This document shows, piece after piece, positions 26,025 to 35,710 of a stretch of DNA of 64,000 bases (within the stretch, counting starts at the first letter, position 1; each line of letters opens with the position of its first letter). Origin of the DNA: Paenibacillus arenilitoris (GTDB lineage: Bacteria; Bacillota; Bacilli; Paenibacillales; Paenibacillaceae). Under the pieces are notes generated by a model that saw only the letters and a program-made list of their open reading frames with translations, did no database searches and was not told where the DNA came from. The position numbers and the translations under genes were made by a program. Location of the stretch: positions 202,785 through 266,784 of the forward strand of contig NZ_JACXIY010000015.1 in the NCBI RefSeq assembly GCF_014705655.1, written 5' to 3'.

Positions 26025-27188
26025 GTGGCGAGAAAGTTAAAAATCGGGATAACCTGCTACCCGACTCTGGGAGGATCCGGAGTCGTTGCGACGGAGCTCG
26101 GCAAGCTGCTTGCGGAACGGGGGCACGAAATTCATTTCATCACGCACAGCATTCCGTTCCGGCTGGGCAAATTCAACAAAAACATATTTTATCACGAAGT
26201 CGAAGTCAACGATTATTACGTATTCCGCTATCCTCCTTACGACTTGGCGCTGGCCAGCAAGATGGCCCAGGTCGCGAAAATGCAGCAGCTGGATTTGCTT
26301 CACGTTCACTATGCCGTGCCGCATGCCGTATGCGCCTATCTGGCGAAACAGATGAACGGCGACGGCCTAAGGACGGTCACGACGCTGCACGGCACCGACA
26401 TTACGGTTCTGGCGCAGGATGAATCGCTGAAGGACTTGATCCGGCTGGCGATCCATCAAAGCGACGCCGTTACGGCCGTATCGAATGACCTGATCCAGGA
26501 AACCCGTCAGCTGCTCGATATTACGACGCCGATCGATTTGACTTACAATTTCGTGGACAAACGCGTCTATTACCCGCGGGAAGCCGCCGCTCTGCGAGCG
26601 GATTTCGCGGCGGAGGATGAAAAAATATTAATGCATATTTCGAATTTCCGGCCCGTCAAACGCGTAGGCGACGTCGTGGATATCTTCGAGCGCGTGTCGC
26701 GGAAGCTGCCTTCGAAGCTGCTGCTCGTCGGCGAAGGACCGGAGCTGTCGAAGATCCAATGCAAAATCCGCCAGCTCGGTCTCGAGGACCGCGTCCACTT
26801 CCTGGGCAAGCAGGAGGACGTAGCGCAGGTCATCTCTATGGCGGACGTCCTCTTGCTCCCTTCGGAGAAGGAAAGCTTCGGACTGGTCGCGCTCGAGGCG
26901 ATGGCTTGCGGCGTTCCGACGATCGGTTCGAACGCGGGAGGCATCCCGGAGCTGATTACGCACGGCGAGACGGGCTTCCTGTCGCCGATCGGCGATGTCG
27001 AGGATATGGCGGCCAACGTCGAGCGGCTGCTGACGGACAAGAAGCTGCACGAACAATTCAGGCAGGCGTGCTTGTTCAGGGCGAGGAACGAATTTTGCAA
27101 CGACGTCATTACGACGCAGTACGAGCATATTTATTACCGCGTGCTCGGCATAGAAGCGGATTTGCCCGTGGCGGTGTGCGGCGATTAA
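26025..27188 (+). CDS. bshA: GlcNAc-malate synthase BshA
   Basis: 387 aa GT4 glycosyltransferase with GT-B fold. Joins UDP-GlcNAc to L-malate, the first bacillithiol step. Acceptor-side G-G-S-G-V-V-A-T-E near 17 and nucleotide-sugar motif E-S-F-G-L-V-A-L-E-A-M-A-C-G-V-P near 285. GTG 26025 with AGGAGGTG 7 bases upstream. A -10-like TACAAT (25985-25990) lies before it, but the nearby TTGACA is 20 bases away. Confidence 0.95.
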   Translation: MARKLKIGITCYPTLGGSGVVATELGKLLAERGHEIHFITHSIPFRLGKFNKNIFYHEVEVNDYYVFRYPPYDLALASKMAQVAKMQQLDLLHVHYAVPHAVCAYLAKQMNGDGLRTVTTLHGTDITVLAQDESLKDLIRLAIHQSDAVTAVSNDLIQETRQLLDITTPIDLTYNFVDKRVYYPREAAALRADFAAEDEKILMHISNFRPVKRVGDVVDIFERVSRKLPSKLLLVGEGPELSKIQCKIRQLGLEDRVHFLGKQEDVAQVISMADVLLLPSEKESFGLVALEAMACGVPTIGSNAGGIPELITHGETGFLSPIGDVEDMAANVERLLTDKKLHEQFRQACLFRARNEFCNDVITTQYEHIYYRVLGIEADLPVAVCGD

Positions 27189-27236
27189 CGATTCGCCTAC
27201 TGCGGCGGCTACCGCGTAAAGGACGGTGCATCGCAT

Positions 27237-28541
27237 TTGAAACTATCGCCGCCGGAAGTGATCGCAGCGGCATTGCCAATCGTTACGCGGCTTCGGGAGC
27301 ATCGCTTCGAAGCCGTCTTTGTTGGCGGCGCGGTTCGGGATACGGTGCTCGGCTTGCCGGTCAAGGACGTCGACATCGCCACCTCCGCGCTTCCGGAGCA
27401 GGTGCTTGCGCTGTTCGAACGATGCATACCGACGGGACTGCAGCACGGGACCGTTACCGTCGTTCATAACAAGATTGCGTACGAGGTAACGACGTACAGG
27501 GAGGAAGCGCGGTACGAGGCGCACCGGAAGCCGGAGAGCGTTCGTTATATCGCTTCGCTTGAAGGAGACCTGCTGCGCAGAGACTTTACGATGAACGCGA
27601 TGGCTTTGTCGGCGGACGGAGAATTGATCGACCCTTACGGCGGCTTGCACGATCTGCGCCTCGGTCTTCTCCGCTGCGTCGGCGATCCAAACGCCAGATT
27701 CGCGGAGGATGCGCTGCGCATGCTACGCGCGGTCCGGTTTATCGGCGCGTACGGTCTTAAGCCCGCTTACCGGACATGGCGGGCGCTTCTTCGTCACGGC
27801 CATTTGATGAAGTTCATCGCCATGGAGCGGGTCGCCTCGGAGCTGGACAAGCTTATCGCGGGCGCGTCGCCCGCGCGAGGGCTTCATTACGCCGCGGCAA
27901 GCCGCTTGCTGGAGCATCTGAAGGAGCCGCTGCCCGCCGAAGTGACGCTAGCGGCCGCCGAAGCTTGCCGGACGAGAAGCACCGCAGCTCTATTCGCCGG
28001 GCTCGGCAAGCTCAAGGAAGCCGATTTGCGGCTCGCTTCCGTGGCGATCGGCTTATCCTTGACGTCCGATGCCGCGTTGCGGTCGATGCAGGCGCTCCGC
28101 TTGTCCAACCAACGGACCAAATCGATCATGGGCCTATTAGGCATCCATCTGGATTTGCAAGAGGCCGAACCGGACCCGGAGGAGCATTCGCTTCGTCCTG
28201 CATGGCTCGGCATCGTGCTGCGCTATGGCGTCCGGATGGCCGGGCAATGGCTGGAGATCGCCGAGCTTCTGCAGCGGACGACGCCGGCCCGGTGCATCGT
28301 GCCCGCAGCGCAGCTCGAAGCATGGATGAACGAAATGCCCGTCGCAACGCTTAAGCAGCTTAAAGTAAGCGGCAAAGAGCTGGCGGAGCATCTCCGCAAG
28401 CCGACTGGCCCATGGATTTCCGACTGGCTGAGCCGGCTGCTGCTCGAGGCGGCTCTCGGCCGCGTGCCGAACGACAAACAGCCGCTTCTACGGCAGGCTG
28501 AACTTTGGGACAAAAAAGAGGAATCGAACGATGAATCATGA
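27237..28541 (+). CDS. cca: CCA-adding tRNA nucleotidyltransferase
   Basis: 434 aa, class II enzyme. Adds or repairs the 3' CCA of tRNA. Nucleotidyltransferase motif G-G-A-V-R-D-T-V-L-G with metal ligands D-V-D (about residues 30-46); R-R-D-F-T-M-N-A near 116; R-F-A-E-D-A-L-R-M-L-R-A near 157. TTG 27237 is the best start given GGACGGTG upstream and homologous N-termini. Overlaps birA by 11 bases. Confidence 0.93.
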   Translation: MKLSPPEVIAAALPIVTRLREHRFEAVFVGGAVRDTVLGLPVKDVDIATSALPEQVLALFERCIPTGLQHGTVTVVHNKIAYEVTTYREEARYEAHRKPESVRYIASLEGDLLRRDFTMNAMALSADGELIDPYGGLHDLRLGLLRCVGDPNARFAEDALRMLRAVRFIGAYGLKPAYRTWRALLRHGHLMKFIAMERVASELDKLIAGASPARGLHYAAASRLLEHLKEPLPAEVTLAAAEACRTRSTAALFAGLGKLKEADLRLASVAIGLSLTSDAALRSMQALRLSNQRTKSIMGLLGIHLDLQEAEPDPEEHSLRPAWLGIVLRYGVRMAGQWLEIAELLQRTTPARCIVPAAQLEAWMNEMPVATLKQLKVSGKELAEHLRKPTGPWISDWLSRLLLEAALGRVPNDKQPLLRQAELWDKKEESNDES

Positions 28542-29505
28542 CGCATTGCTGCAATTGTTTACTGCGAGTCCGGGCGAATACGTATCCGGCGAACGGATCA
28601 GCCACGAGCTGGGCGTAAGCCGAACGGCGATCTGGAAGCAAATTCGCAAGCTGGAAGCGGCCGGCTACCGGTTCGAAGCTTCCAGAAGGCTGGGTTACCG
28701 CTTGCTCAGCGCCCCGGACTTCCTTTCGGCAGAAGAGCTTTGCGCCCGAATGCAAACCGAACGATTCGGCCGGCCCTTCCAGTTGTTCGATACGGTCGAT
28801 TCCACCCAAAATACCGCCCGTGCCGCGGCAGAGGACGGTGCGGCTGAAGGTACGCTCGTCATTGCGGAGCAGCAGAGCAGCGGACGCGGCCGGATGGGCA
28901 GGGGCTGGATTTCCCCGCGCGGCAAAGGAATTTGGATGAGCATGGTGCTTCGGCCATCCGTTCCTATTCATTTTGCCCCTCAGCTTACGCTGCTCACGGC
29001 TGTCGCGCTCTGCAGAAGCTTAAGGCGGATTACGGGGCTGTCGATCGGCATCAAATGGCCGAACGACCTGTTGATCGAAGGCAAAAAAATTAGCGGCATC
29101 CTGTTGGAATCGGCCGCGGAGGACGAACGGTTGAAATATATAATCGCCGGCATCGGCATCAGCGTCAACTTGGAGGAAAACGATTATCCGGACGAGCTGA
29201 AGGACAAAGCGACGTCACTGCGAATCGCGGGCGGCCGTAAGCTGGACCGGACCGAGGTTATCGCCGGCTTCCTGAAGGAATGGGAGCAGCTGTACGAGCT
29301 GTATCGGGAGCAAGGCTTCGGGCCGATCGTGACGCTGTGGGAAGCGCTGTCCGTTTCGCTCGGCAAGAAAGTGCGTCTCATTACGCCTCAGGGCGACGTT
29401 GCCGGCACGCCGGTGGCGCTGGAGGAAAGCGGCGCGATCCGGGTCAGGCTGGATGACGGCAGCCACAAATCCGTTTTTTCCGCCGAAATGGGCGAACCGC
29501 TATAA
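28531..29505 (+). CDS. birA: Biotin-protein ligase / biotin repressor
   Basis: 324 aa. N-terminal winged helix (G-E-R-I-S-H-E-L-G-V-S-R-T-A-I-W-K, about 20-36), catalytic domain with the biotinyl-AMP loop G-R-G-R-M-G-R-G near 118 and K-W-P-N-D near 175, and a C-terminal SH3-like domain. Biotinylates acetyl-CoA carboxylase and represses biotin genes. Bifunctional form because the HTH is present. Confidence 0.95.
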   Translation: MNHDALLQLFTASPGEYVSGERISHELGVSRTAIWKQIRKLEAAGYRFEASRRLGYRLLSAPDFLSAEELCARMQTERFGRPFQLFDTVDSTQNTARAAAEDGAAEGTLVIAEQQSSGRGRMGRGWISPRGKGIWMSMVLRPSVPIHFAPQLTLLTAVALCRSLRRITGLSIGIKWPNDLLIEGKKISGILLESAAEDERLKYIIAGIGISVNLEENDYPDELKDKATSLRIAGGRKLDRTEVIAGFLKEWEQLYELYREQGFGPIVTLWEALSVSLGKKVRLITPQGDVAGTPVALEESGAIRVRLDDGSHKSVFSAEMGEPL

Positions 29506-29519
29506 GGATGCGATACACG

Positions 29520-29762
29520 TTTACGGACGGAGAAAAATTTGTTACACTACGAGTATCAGGCGGTATTCGCTGCTGAAGCTGCACTGATGAGGAACACAAT
29601 GATGCAAATGGTTGGCAATGCACATTCTGCTCTGAGCCGTAGGGACCGAGACAGAAGGAAGCACGACAAGCAATCGTTTCCTTTTCCGTTTGGGGACCTT
29701 TTTAGCAGCGGCTAAAAGGTTTTTTTGTGTTTATCCTATCATTTGAACGGAGGATGAAGCTG
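29520..29762 (+). promoter_or_regulatory. panB leader (candidate pan RNA motif)
   Basis: Between birA and panB. Weak promoter TTTACG (29520-29525), 17 bases, TACACT (29543-29548), then ~145 nt of purine-rich leader before a terminator. Known Firmicute panBCD operons often carry the pan RNA motif, stem-loops with bulged A residues, in this position. By eye I cannot fix the conserved nucleotides, so the class is inferred from location plus the attenuator layout. AGCCG at 29635-29639 could pair with CGGCT in the terminator. Confidence 0.5.
29696..29726 (+). terminator. panB attenuator terminator
   Basis: ACCTTTTTAGC (29696-29706) pairs with GCTAAAAGGT (29711-29720) with one bulge, followed by TTTTTT. 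Lies 37 bases before the panB start, so it controls entry to panBCD. Confidence 0.85.
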
Positions 29763-30680
29763 ATGAGGAAACGACTGACGATTACAGCCATGAAGAAAAT
29801 GAAGCAGGAACGCAATGCGATTTCCGTAGTGACGGCTTACGATTATCCTTCGGCGAAGCTGGCCGAGGAAGCGGGGATCGACGTCATTCTGGTCGGGGAC
29901 TCGCTCGGAAACGTCGTGCTCGGCTACGACACGACCATTCCGGTAACAATTGACGACATCGTCTATCATACGCGGGCGGTCGCAAGGGGAGCCCAGCATA
30001 CGTTCATCGTCGCCGACATGCCGTTTATGACCTACGGAATCGGACGCGAATCGACGCTTCGCAACGCGGCGAAAATCATGCAGGAAGGCGGGGCCCAAGC
30101 CGTTAAGCTGGAAGGCGGCGCCGACATCGCCGAGGATGTCGCGGCACTAGTGAAAGCGGGCATCCCGGTCATGGGCCACATCGGGCTCACGCCGCAGTCC
30201 GTGCACCAGCTCGGCGGCTACAAGGTACAAGGGAAGCTCGATCAAGAGGCGGAACGGCTGCTTCAGGACGCGAAGGCGCTCGAGGAAGCGGGGGCGTTCA
30301 GCATCGTGCTGGAGCTCGTTACGGAGCCGCTGGCGACGCTGATCAGCGAATCGCTGTCCATTCCGGTCATCGGCATCGGAGCCGGACGCGGATGCGACGG
30401 GCAAGTGCTGGTCTACCACGACATCCTGCAGTACGCTTCGCCGTATTTCGAGAAAAAATTCGTAAAAACTTATGCCGATATCGGCTCTACTATACGCCAT
30501 GCGATCGAATCTTACGTCGCCGACGTGAAGACGGGCGCGTTCCCCGGCGAGGAGCACTCGTTCCAGGCGCAAGCGAAGCCGGCCGCGGTCGACAGCCTCT
30601 ATGGCGGCGGGGCGCAGGCAGGCGAAGGAAAGAGCAAGCCGGGCAGCGGCGCGTCGAAAGAGGGGGTCGGCTTATCATGA
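29763..30680 (+). CDS. panB: 3-methyl-2-oxobutanoate hydroxymethyltransferase
   Basis: 305 aa TIM barrel. Makes ketopantoate from ketoisovalerate and methylene-THF. Motifs V-T-A-Y-D-Y-P-S-A, V-G-D-S-L-G-N-V-V-L-G, G-H-I-G-L-T-P-Q-S and I-G-I-G-A-G. ATG 29763 is 9 bases after GGAGG; ATG 29754 abuts it. The last ~35 residues (G-G-G-A-Q-A-G-E-G-K-S-K-P-G-S-G) are a low-complexity tail beyond the usual domain end. Confidence 0.95.
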   Translation: MRKRLTITAMKKMKQERNAISVVTAYDYPSAKLAEEAGIDVILVGDSLGNVVLGYDTTIPVTIDDIVYHTRAVARGAQHTFIVADMPFMTYGIGRESTLRNAAKIMQEGGAQAVKLEGGADIAEDVAALVKAGIPVMGHIGLTPQSVHQLGGYKVQGKLDQEAERLLQDAKALEEAGAFSIVLELVTEPLATLISESLSIPVIGIGAGRGCDGQVLVYHDILQYASPYFEKKFVKTYADIGSTIRHAIESYVADVKTGAFPGEEHSFQAQAKPAAVDSLYGGGAQAGEGKSKPGSGASKEGVGLS

Positions 30681-31603
30681 TCGTCTGCCGGACGAAAGCG
30701 GAATTAAAGGAGAGGCTTGCGCAGCTGCGCAAGCAGGACAGAAGCGTCGGCTTCGTTCCGACGATGGGCTATTTGCATGAAGGCCACGCGAGCCTGATGC
30801 GGCAGTCCGCGGCCGAGAACGAGGCGACCGTACTCAGCATATTCGTGAACCCGCTCCAATTCGGCCCGAATGAGGATCTCGACCGTTATCCGCGCGACGA
30901 GGAGCGCGACCTCGCGCTTGCGGAAGAATGCGGCGCGGACATCGTGTTTTTGCCGTCGGTGGAGGAGATGTATCCGTCGAAGCCGCTGACGAGCGTCATC
31001 GTCAATCAAGTGACCGACCGGCTGTGCGGCGCTTCCAGGCCCGGGCATTTCGACGGGGTGGGCACGGTCGTCAGCAAGCTGTTCCATCTCGTGCAGCCGG
31101 ATCGCGCCTATTTCGGCCTCAAGGATGCGCAGCAAGTCGCGGTCATCTCGCAAATGGTCGACGACTTGAATTTCCCGGTCGAGATCGTGCCTTGCTCTAT
31201 TGTACGCGAGCCCGATGGGCTTGCCCTGAGCTCGCGCAACGTTTATTTGAACGCCGAGCAGCGGCGTCAGGCGGTCGTGCTATCGCAAACGCTAAGCGAT
31301 GCAGCCGAATGGCTGAGTGAAGACGGAATGACGGTCGAGCGGCTTATCGCCCGGGTTAAAGTGCAAATCGCCAAAGCAAGCGAATCGGCGATCGATTACG
31401 CGGAGCTGCTTTATTACCCAAGCCTGCAGCCGCCGGCCGCGAATGCGCCGATCCGGTCGATCGGACAGTCTATCATTGTTGCGCTGGCCGTGAAGTTCGG
31501 CGGTACGCGATTAATCGATAATCGGATATTTGAAGCAAGCGAGGTGAATGGACATGTTCAGAACGATGATGAAGTCGAAGCTGCACCGGGCAACCGTTAC
31601 TGA
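30677..31603 (+). CDS. panC: Pantothenate synthetase
   Basis: 308 aa. ATP-dependent joining of pantoate and beta-alanine. [13 protein letters not shown] (about 28-40) holds the HIGH-like motif; F-V-N-P-L-Q-F-G-P near 59, G-L-K-D-A-Q-Q near 156 and S-S-R-N near 192 are conserved. ATGA overlap with panB. The C-terminal ~17 residues overlap panD by 50 bases. Confidence 0.95.
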   Translation: MIVCRTKAELKERLAQLRKQDRSVGFVPTMGYLHEGHASLMRQSAAENEATVLSIFVNPLQFGPNEDLDRYPRDEERDLALAEECGADIVFLPSVEEMYPSKPLTSVIVNQVTDRLCGASRPGHFDGVGTVVSKLFHLVQPDRAYFGLKDAQQVAVISQMVDDLNFPVEIVPCSIVREPDGLALSSRNVYLNAEQRRQAVVLSQTLSDAAEWLSEDGMTVERLIARVKVQIAKASESAIDYAELLYYPSLQPPAANAPIRSIGQSIIVALAVKFGGTRLIDNRIFEASEVNGHVQNDDEVEAAPGNRY

Positions 31604-31937
31604 GGCGAACCTGAATTACGTCGGGAGCATAACCATTGACGAGGATTTGATGGATGCGGCGGATTTATGGGAAAATGAGAAGGTGCAGATCGTAAATAAC
31701 AATAACGGCGCGCGTTTCGAGACGTATGTCATTACCGGGGAACGCGGCTCTGGCGTCATTTGCTTGAACGGGGCGGCGGCAAGGCAGGTGCAGCCGGGCG
31801 ATCAGGTCATTATTATTTCTTACGCGATGATGACCGACGAGGAAGCGAAGGCGCACAAGCCGATCGTCACGATTCTCGACGAAAGCAACCGACCGCTTCA
31901 GCTGCTGAACGCGGAGATGCACGGCGCCATCCTGTAA
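31554..31937 (+). CDS. panD: Aspartate 1-decarboxylase
   Basis: 127 aa pyruvoyl enzyme making beta-alanine. The self-cleavage Gly24-Ser25 is present (Y-V-G-S-I-T-I-D), numbered from ATG 31554; K9 and Y58-region residues fit. ATG 31554 is preferred over 31548 because AGGTG then lies at proper spacing. The start lies within the end of panC, so translation is coupled. Confidence 0.96.
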   Translation: MFRTMMKSKLHRATVTEANLNYVGSITIDEDLMDAADLWENEKVQIVNNNNGARFETYVITGERGSGVICLNGAAARQVQPGDQVIIISYAMMTDEEAKAHKPIVTILDESNRPLQLLNAEMHGAIL

Positions 31938-32058
31938 CTGCATGGAATAGAACGGCCGGCCCTGCGTTATGTAACGGCTGGCATACCGTATGAAATACCG
32001 CGTTGCGACAAAAAATGAACATACACTCCTTAATCCTTAAGCGAAGGCGGGATGCGGT

Positions 32059-32787
32059 ATGTTCCAGCATATGTTTGCATCAATGAACGAAATGCTCGAT
32101 CGAATCATGGATCGGTATGATGACGCAGGCGCGCAGGAAAAGAAGCAGTACGAGGAGCAGTTAACCGAATTGAAGAACGTTAGCGACCATTTCGTTGAGC
32201 AATGGCTTGAATTCGAGGAGAAGTTCGCCGAATTCAAGGAACGGCGTTCGGAGCCGTCCTCAGCTCAATCGGCATCCACCGCCCCGGCACCGGCGTACTC
32301 GGGTTACATGAATGCGGAGCATGAGCTGCCGGTTAGCGGAACGGCGTCCTGCAATGCAGCGGATCTTATGATTTCGGACGAAGCCGCTTCGATTATTTCC
32401 AAGGGACAGGGCTATTATAAGTTATTTATGTTTCCTCAAGCGGCAACGCAATTTCAGTCGGCTATCGTCCTATCGCCGGAATGCAACCTCGCGAGACTTT
32501 TTTTGGGCATGACGCACATGCATCTTCAGAATTGGAACGAAGCGCAGAGGCATTTTCAATTGCTTATCGCTTTGACGGACTTCCCGAAATGGCTTGCGAT
32601 GGGCTATAATGCGCTTGGATGCATTCAAGCGATTCACCTGAATTTGGCGCAGGCCGAGCTGCTGTTCAAGAAAGCGCACGACGTTTGTCCAAGCTTCACG
32701 GAGGCGCTGAGCAATTTAAGGTCGTGCCAGGAAACACCCCAGCAATTATCGTTATATTTTGGTAGCACGGAGCTGTGCTGTTTGTGA
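32059..32787 (+). CDS. TPR-like protein with coiled-coil N-terminus
   Basis: 242 aa. Residues 1-62 are a charged helix rich in Glu/Lys (K-K-Q-Y-E-E-Q-L-T-E-L-K) likely coiled coil; a Ser/Ala/Pro linker covers ~65-95; the rest has TPR-like helical pairs (A-A-T-Q-F-Q-S-A-I-V-L-S-P, A-E-L-L-F-K-K-A-H-D-V-C-P). Ends in C-C-L. No enzyme motif. Not part of the B. subtilis panD-dinG order. Function unknown. Confidence 0.7.
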   Translation: MFQHMFASMNEMLDRIMDRYDDAGAQEKKQYEEQLTELKNVSDHFVEQWLEFEEKFAEFKERRSEPSSAQSASTAPAPAYSGYMNAEHELPVSGTASCNAADLMISDEAASIISKGQGYYKLFMFPQAATQFQSAIVLSPECNLARLFLGMTHMHLQNWNEAQRHFQLLIALTDFPKWLAMGYNALGCIQAIHLNLAQAELLFKKAHDVCPSFTEALSNLRSCQETPQQLSLYFGSTELCCL

Positions 32788-32803
32788 GAGGATCGGGGAA
32801 TGA

Positions 32804-35710
32804 ATGAAATTTGCTGTATTAGACTTGGAAACGACGGGACACGGCCGTAGCGACGATATATTGCAGGTCGGGCTGGTCATCGTCTCGGAAGAGCTGGACG
32901 TTATCGATACGTTCAGCTCTTACGTTCGGCCTAATATCCCAATACCGGCTTTCATCACCCAATTGACGGGCATCGAGGAATCGGACGTCGCCGATGCGCC
33001 GGAGCTCCACGAGGTGCTGGTCCGGCTGATTCCGCTGCTCGACGACGCCGTGCTCGTCGCCCATAACGTCGGGTTCGACGCCGGCTTCTTGAATCAGGCG
33101 CTCGATCGCTGCGGGTATTACCCGTTTGCCGGCCGCAGGCTCGATACGATCGAACTGCTGCGCATTTTGTATCCGACCATCAATACGTATCAGCTGGGGG
33201 CCGTGACGGAGCTGTTCGGCATCGAGCACGATCAGCATCACCGCGCAGACAGCGATGCGATGGCGACCGCGCACCTGCTTATCGAATCCGTCAACAAGCT
33301 TCGGAACATGCCGCTGCTCACTTTGCAGCGGCTGTCCGCGCTTATCGACGATGGAAGCGATTTAAGCTGGTTTATTAAAGAAACGCTTCAGCGAATGGAA
33401 TTCCGCGTCGTGTTCGAGTCGAACGAGTACGATTATTTTAACCAGTTCGCCTTGAAGGTGAAGGAATGGTCCGACGAAGAGCCGCCGCGCGCGGACGAAG
33501 GAGAAGAACCGCTGCAGGGCGTCGCGTTCGAGCAATATTTGGCCGACGTCAAGCAAAGGTTCGAGGAGAAATACCCGAATTACGAGGAGCGCGAGGCACA
33601 GGCGGCGATGTTCCGGGAAGTGTACGGGGCGCTGAGCGGGAACCGGCATCTTCTGATCGAAGCCGGGACGGGAACCGGCAAATCGCTCGGGTATTTGATA
33701 CCGGCTTTGTATTACGGCGTTCAGAACGGCAAGAAAGTCGTCGTCAGCACGCATACCATCAATTTGCAGGAGCAGCTCCGGCAGCGCGATTTGCCGCTGC
33801 TGAACGATGTCCTGCCCTTCGAATTCAAGGCGTCCGTCTTCAAGGGCCGCGGCAATTATTTATGCTTGCGCAAATTCGAAGGGAAAGTGAACACAAAGGA
33901 TCTCGTCTCTCCGATCGAGGATGGGGTTACGGCCGCACAGATGGTCGTATGGCTGGGCGAAACGGAAACCGGCGATCAGGAGGAGCTGAATTTCGGGAAC
34001 AAAGGCGCCGAATTCTGGTCGACGGTCGCCAGCGATACGGATTCCTGCTTGAACCGCGCATGCCCTTGGTTCAGAAGATGCTTCTATCATCGGGCGAAGC
34101 ACGAAGCGAATATCGCGGATGTCTGCATTACGAATCATTCGATGCTGTTCACGGACATTCAAGCCGACCATCGCCTGCTGCCGACGTACTCGCACTTGAT
34201 CATCGACGAGGCCCATCATGTCGAGGAAGTGGCCGGCAAGCATCTCGGCATGCAGAACAATTATTTCTCGCTCGCGCAGGCCATCGTCCGCTTGTATAAA
34301 GATTCCCGTTCGGGACTGCTCCCCGCGCTTCGGCAGAAGCTTCTTTCGGAGGACGACGCCCATCAAACGGCCTGGATCGAGACGATCGATACCGTCATTC
34401 CCGTCTTCCAGGAAGTGAAGGAGCATTGGGATAAGCTGTTCGAGCTGTTCTACGGCTTCACCTCCGTTTCGGGCGACAGCTCGAGCGATAACGGGCAATC
34501 GGTATGCCGGTTGAAGAAGGATCAGCTGCCTAAGGGCTGGGAAGACGCGGTTGCCGCGGAAGCGAACATCCACACCGAGTTGAACCGGGTCATACGCACG
34601 GTCGAGAAAATGATGAACGACGTTAAAGAAAGGGTCGACGATTCGGCGATCCAGGCGCTGCTTACCGATTTGAACGGCGCAGTGCGCGACTTGACGCGGG
34701 TGAAGGACGAGCTGCGGACGTTTATCAAGCTGGAGCTTGCCGATTCCGTGTTCTGGATCGAGGCAAGCACCTTGTACCGTTTCCGTTCCGTCCAGCTTTA
34801 CGGCGTCCCCGTCGACGTGAGCGCCCAGCTGCAGAAATATTTTTTCGATGTGAAAGAAAGCATCGTGCTTACCTCCGCAACCCTTTCCGTTCAGAAATCG
34901 TTTCAGTACGCGGCGGAACAGCTTGGTCTTTCGGGATACGAGGAACAAGGCCGGCTGAAGACGGTGCAGCTTCCGTCGCCTTTTAATTACCGCGAGCAGG
35001 CTCTCGTCGTCATCCCGCGCAATTTTCCGGTGCTGAAAGGGTCGAACGTCGACGATTCGTATTTGGATATGCTGACGCGATCGCTCGCCGACGCCGCGCG
35101 CGAGACGAATGGACGTATGCTCGTTCTGTTCACCTCGTACCGGATGCTGAAGCAGGTCTACGAGCCTCTGAAGGAGCTGCTGACGGAATCGGGCATTCAG
35201 GTGCTTGGCCAAGGGATCGACAGCGGCAACCGCTCGAAGCTGACGAGACGGTTTCGCCAGACGCCGGAATCGGTGCTGCTCGGCACGAGCAGCTTCTGGG
35301 AAGGGGTCGACATCCCCGGCGAGGCGCTCGTATGCCTGGCGATCGTCCGGCTGCCCTTTCAGCCGCCCAATCATCCGCTCGCGGAGGCGAAGGCCGAGAT
35401 GCTTCAACGGCAGAAGCAAAATCCGTTCATGAAGCTTTCGATCCCGCAGGCGGTCATTCGTTTCAAGCAGGGATTCGGCCGTCTCGTGCGCACGTCGTCG
35501 GACAAAGGAATCGTTATTATTTATGATACGAGGGTTATCGATACGTATTACGGCAAACATTTTTTGTATTCGCTGCCGGGTCCGAAGATCGAGACGATGC
35601 ATGTCGAGCAGATGGTTGGCCGGATGCGGGAATGGCTTGCTCCCGATCATCCGCCGGAGCCGCTCGCGGTTCCGGCCTCGAACGCGGGAGATGAGGAGGA
35701 GAAGGGTTGA
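32804..35710 (+). CDS. dinG: DinG-type helicase with DEDDh exonuclease domain
   Basis: 968 aa. The N-terminal exonuclease (residues ~1-170) has D-L-E-T-T-G, A-H-N-V-G-F-D and H-R-A-D-S-D-A, a full DEDDh set. The XPD-like helicase follows: E-A-G-T-G-T-G-K-S (286-294), D-E-A-H (468-471) and C-terminal Q-G-F-G-R-L-V-R. Four Cys (C354, C415, C420, C426) are spaced like the 4Fe-4S ligands of E. coli DinG (C-x4-C-x5-C after an earlier Cys). Probably both nuclease and helicase. Follows panD as in B. subtilis; TTGA overlap with rex. Confidence 0.93.
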   Translation: MKFAVLDLETTGHGRSDDILQVGLVIVSEELDVIDTFSSYVRPNIPIPAFITQLTGIEESDVADAPELHEVLVRLIPLLDDAVLVAHNVGFDAGFLNQALDRCGYYPFAGRRLDTIELLRILYPTINTYQLGAVTELFGIEHDQHHRADSDAMATAHLLIESVNKLRNMPLLTLQRLSALIDDGSDLSWFIKETLQRMEFRVVFESNEYDYFNQFALKVKEWSDEEPPRADEGEEPLQGVAFEQYLADVKQRFEEKYPNYEEREAQAAMFREVYGALSGNRHLLIEAGTGTGKSLGYLIPALYYGVQNGKKVVVSTHTINLQEQLRQRDLPLLNDVLPFEFKASVFKGRGNYLCLRKFEGKVNTKDLVSPIEDGVTAAQMVVWLGETETGDQEELNFGNKGAEFWSTVASDTDSCLNRACPWFRRCFYHRAKHEANIADVCITNHSMLFTDIQADHRLLPTYSHLIIDEAHHVEEVAGKHLGMQNNYFSLAQAIVRLYKDSRSGLLPALRQKLLSEDDAHQTAWIETIDTVIPVFQEVKEHWDKLFELFYGFTSVSGDSSSDNGQSVCRLKKDQLPKGWEDAVAAEANIHTELNRVIRTVEKMMNDVKERVDDSAIQALLTDLNGAVRDLTRVKDELRTFIKLELADSVFWIEASTLYRFRSVQLYGVPVDVSAQLQKYFFDVKESIVLTSATLSVQKSFQYAAEQLGLSGYEEQGRLKTVQLPSPFNYREQALVVIPRNFPVLKGSNVDDSYLDMLTRSLADAARETNGRMLVLFTSYRMLKQVYEPLKELLTESGIQVLGQGIDSGNRSKLTRRFRQTPESVLLGTSSFWEGVDIPGEALVCLAIVRLPFQPPNHPLAEAKAEMLQRQKQNPFMKLSIPQAVIRFKQGFGRLVRTSSDKGIVIIYDTRVIDTYYGKHFLYSLPGPKIETMHVEQMVGRMREWLAPDHPPEPLAVPASNAGDEEEKG

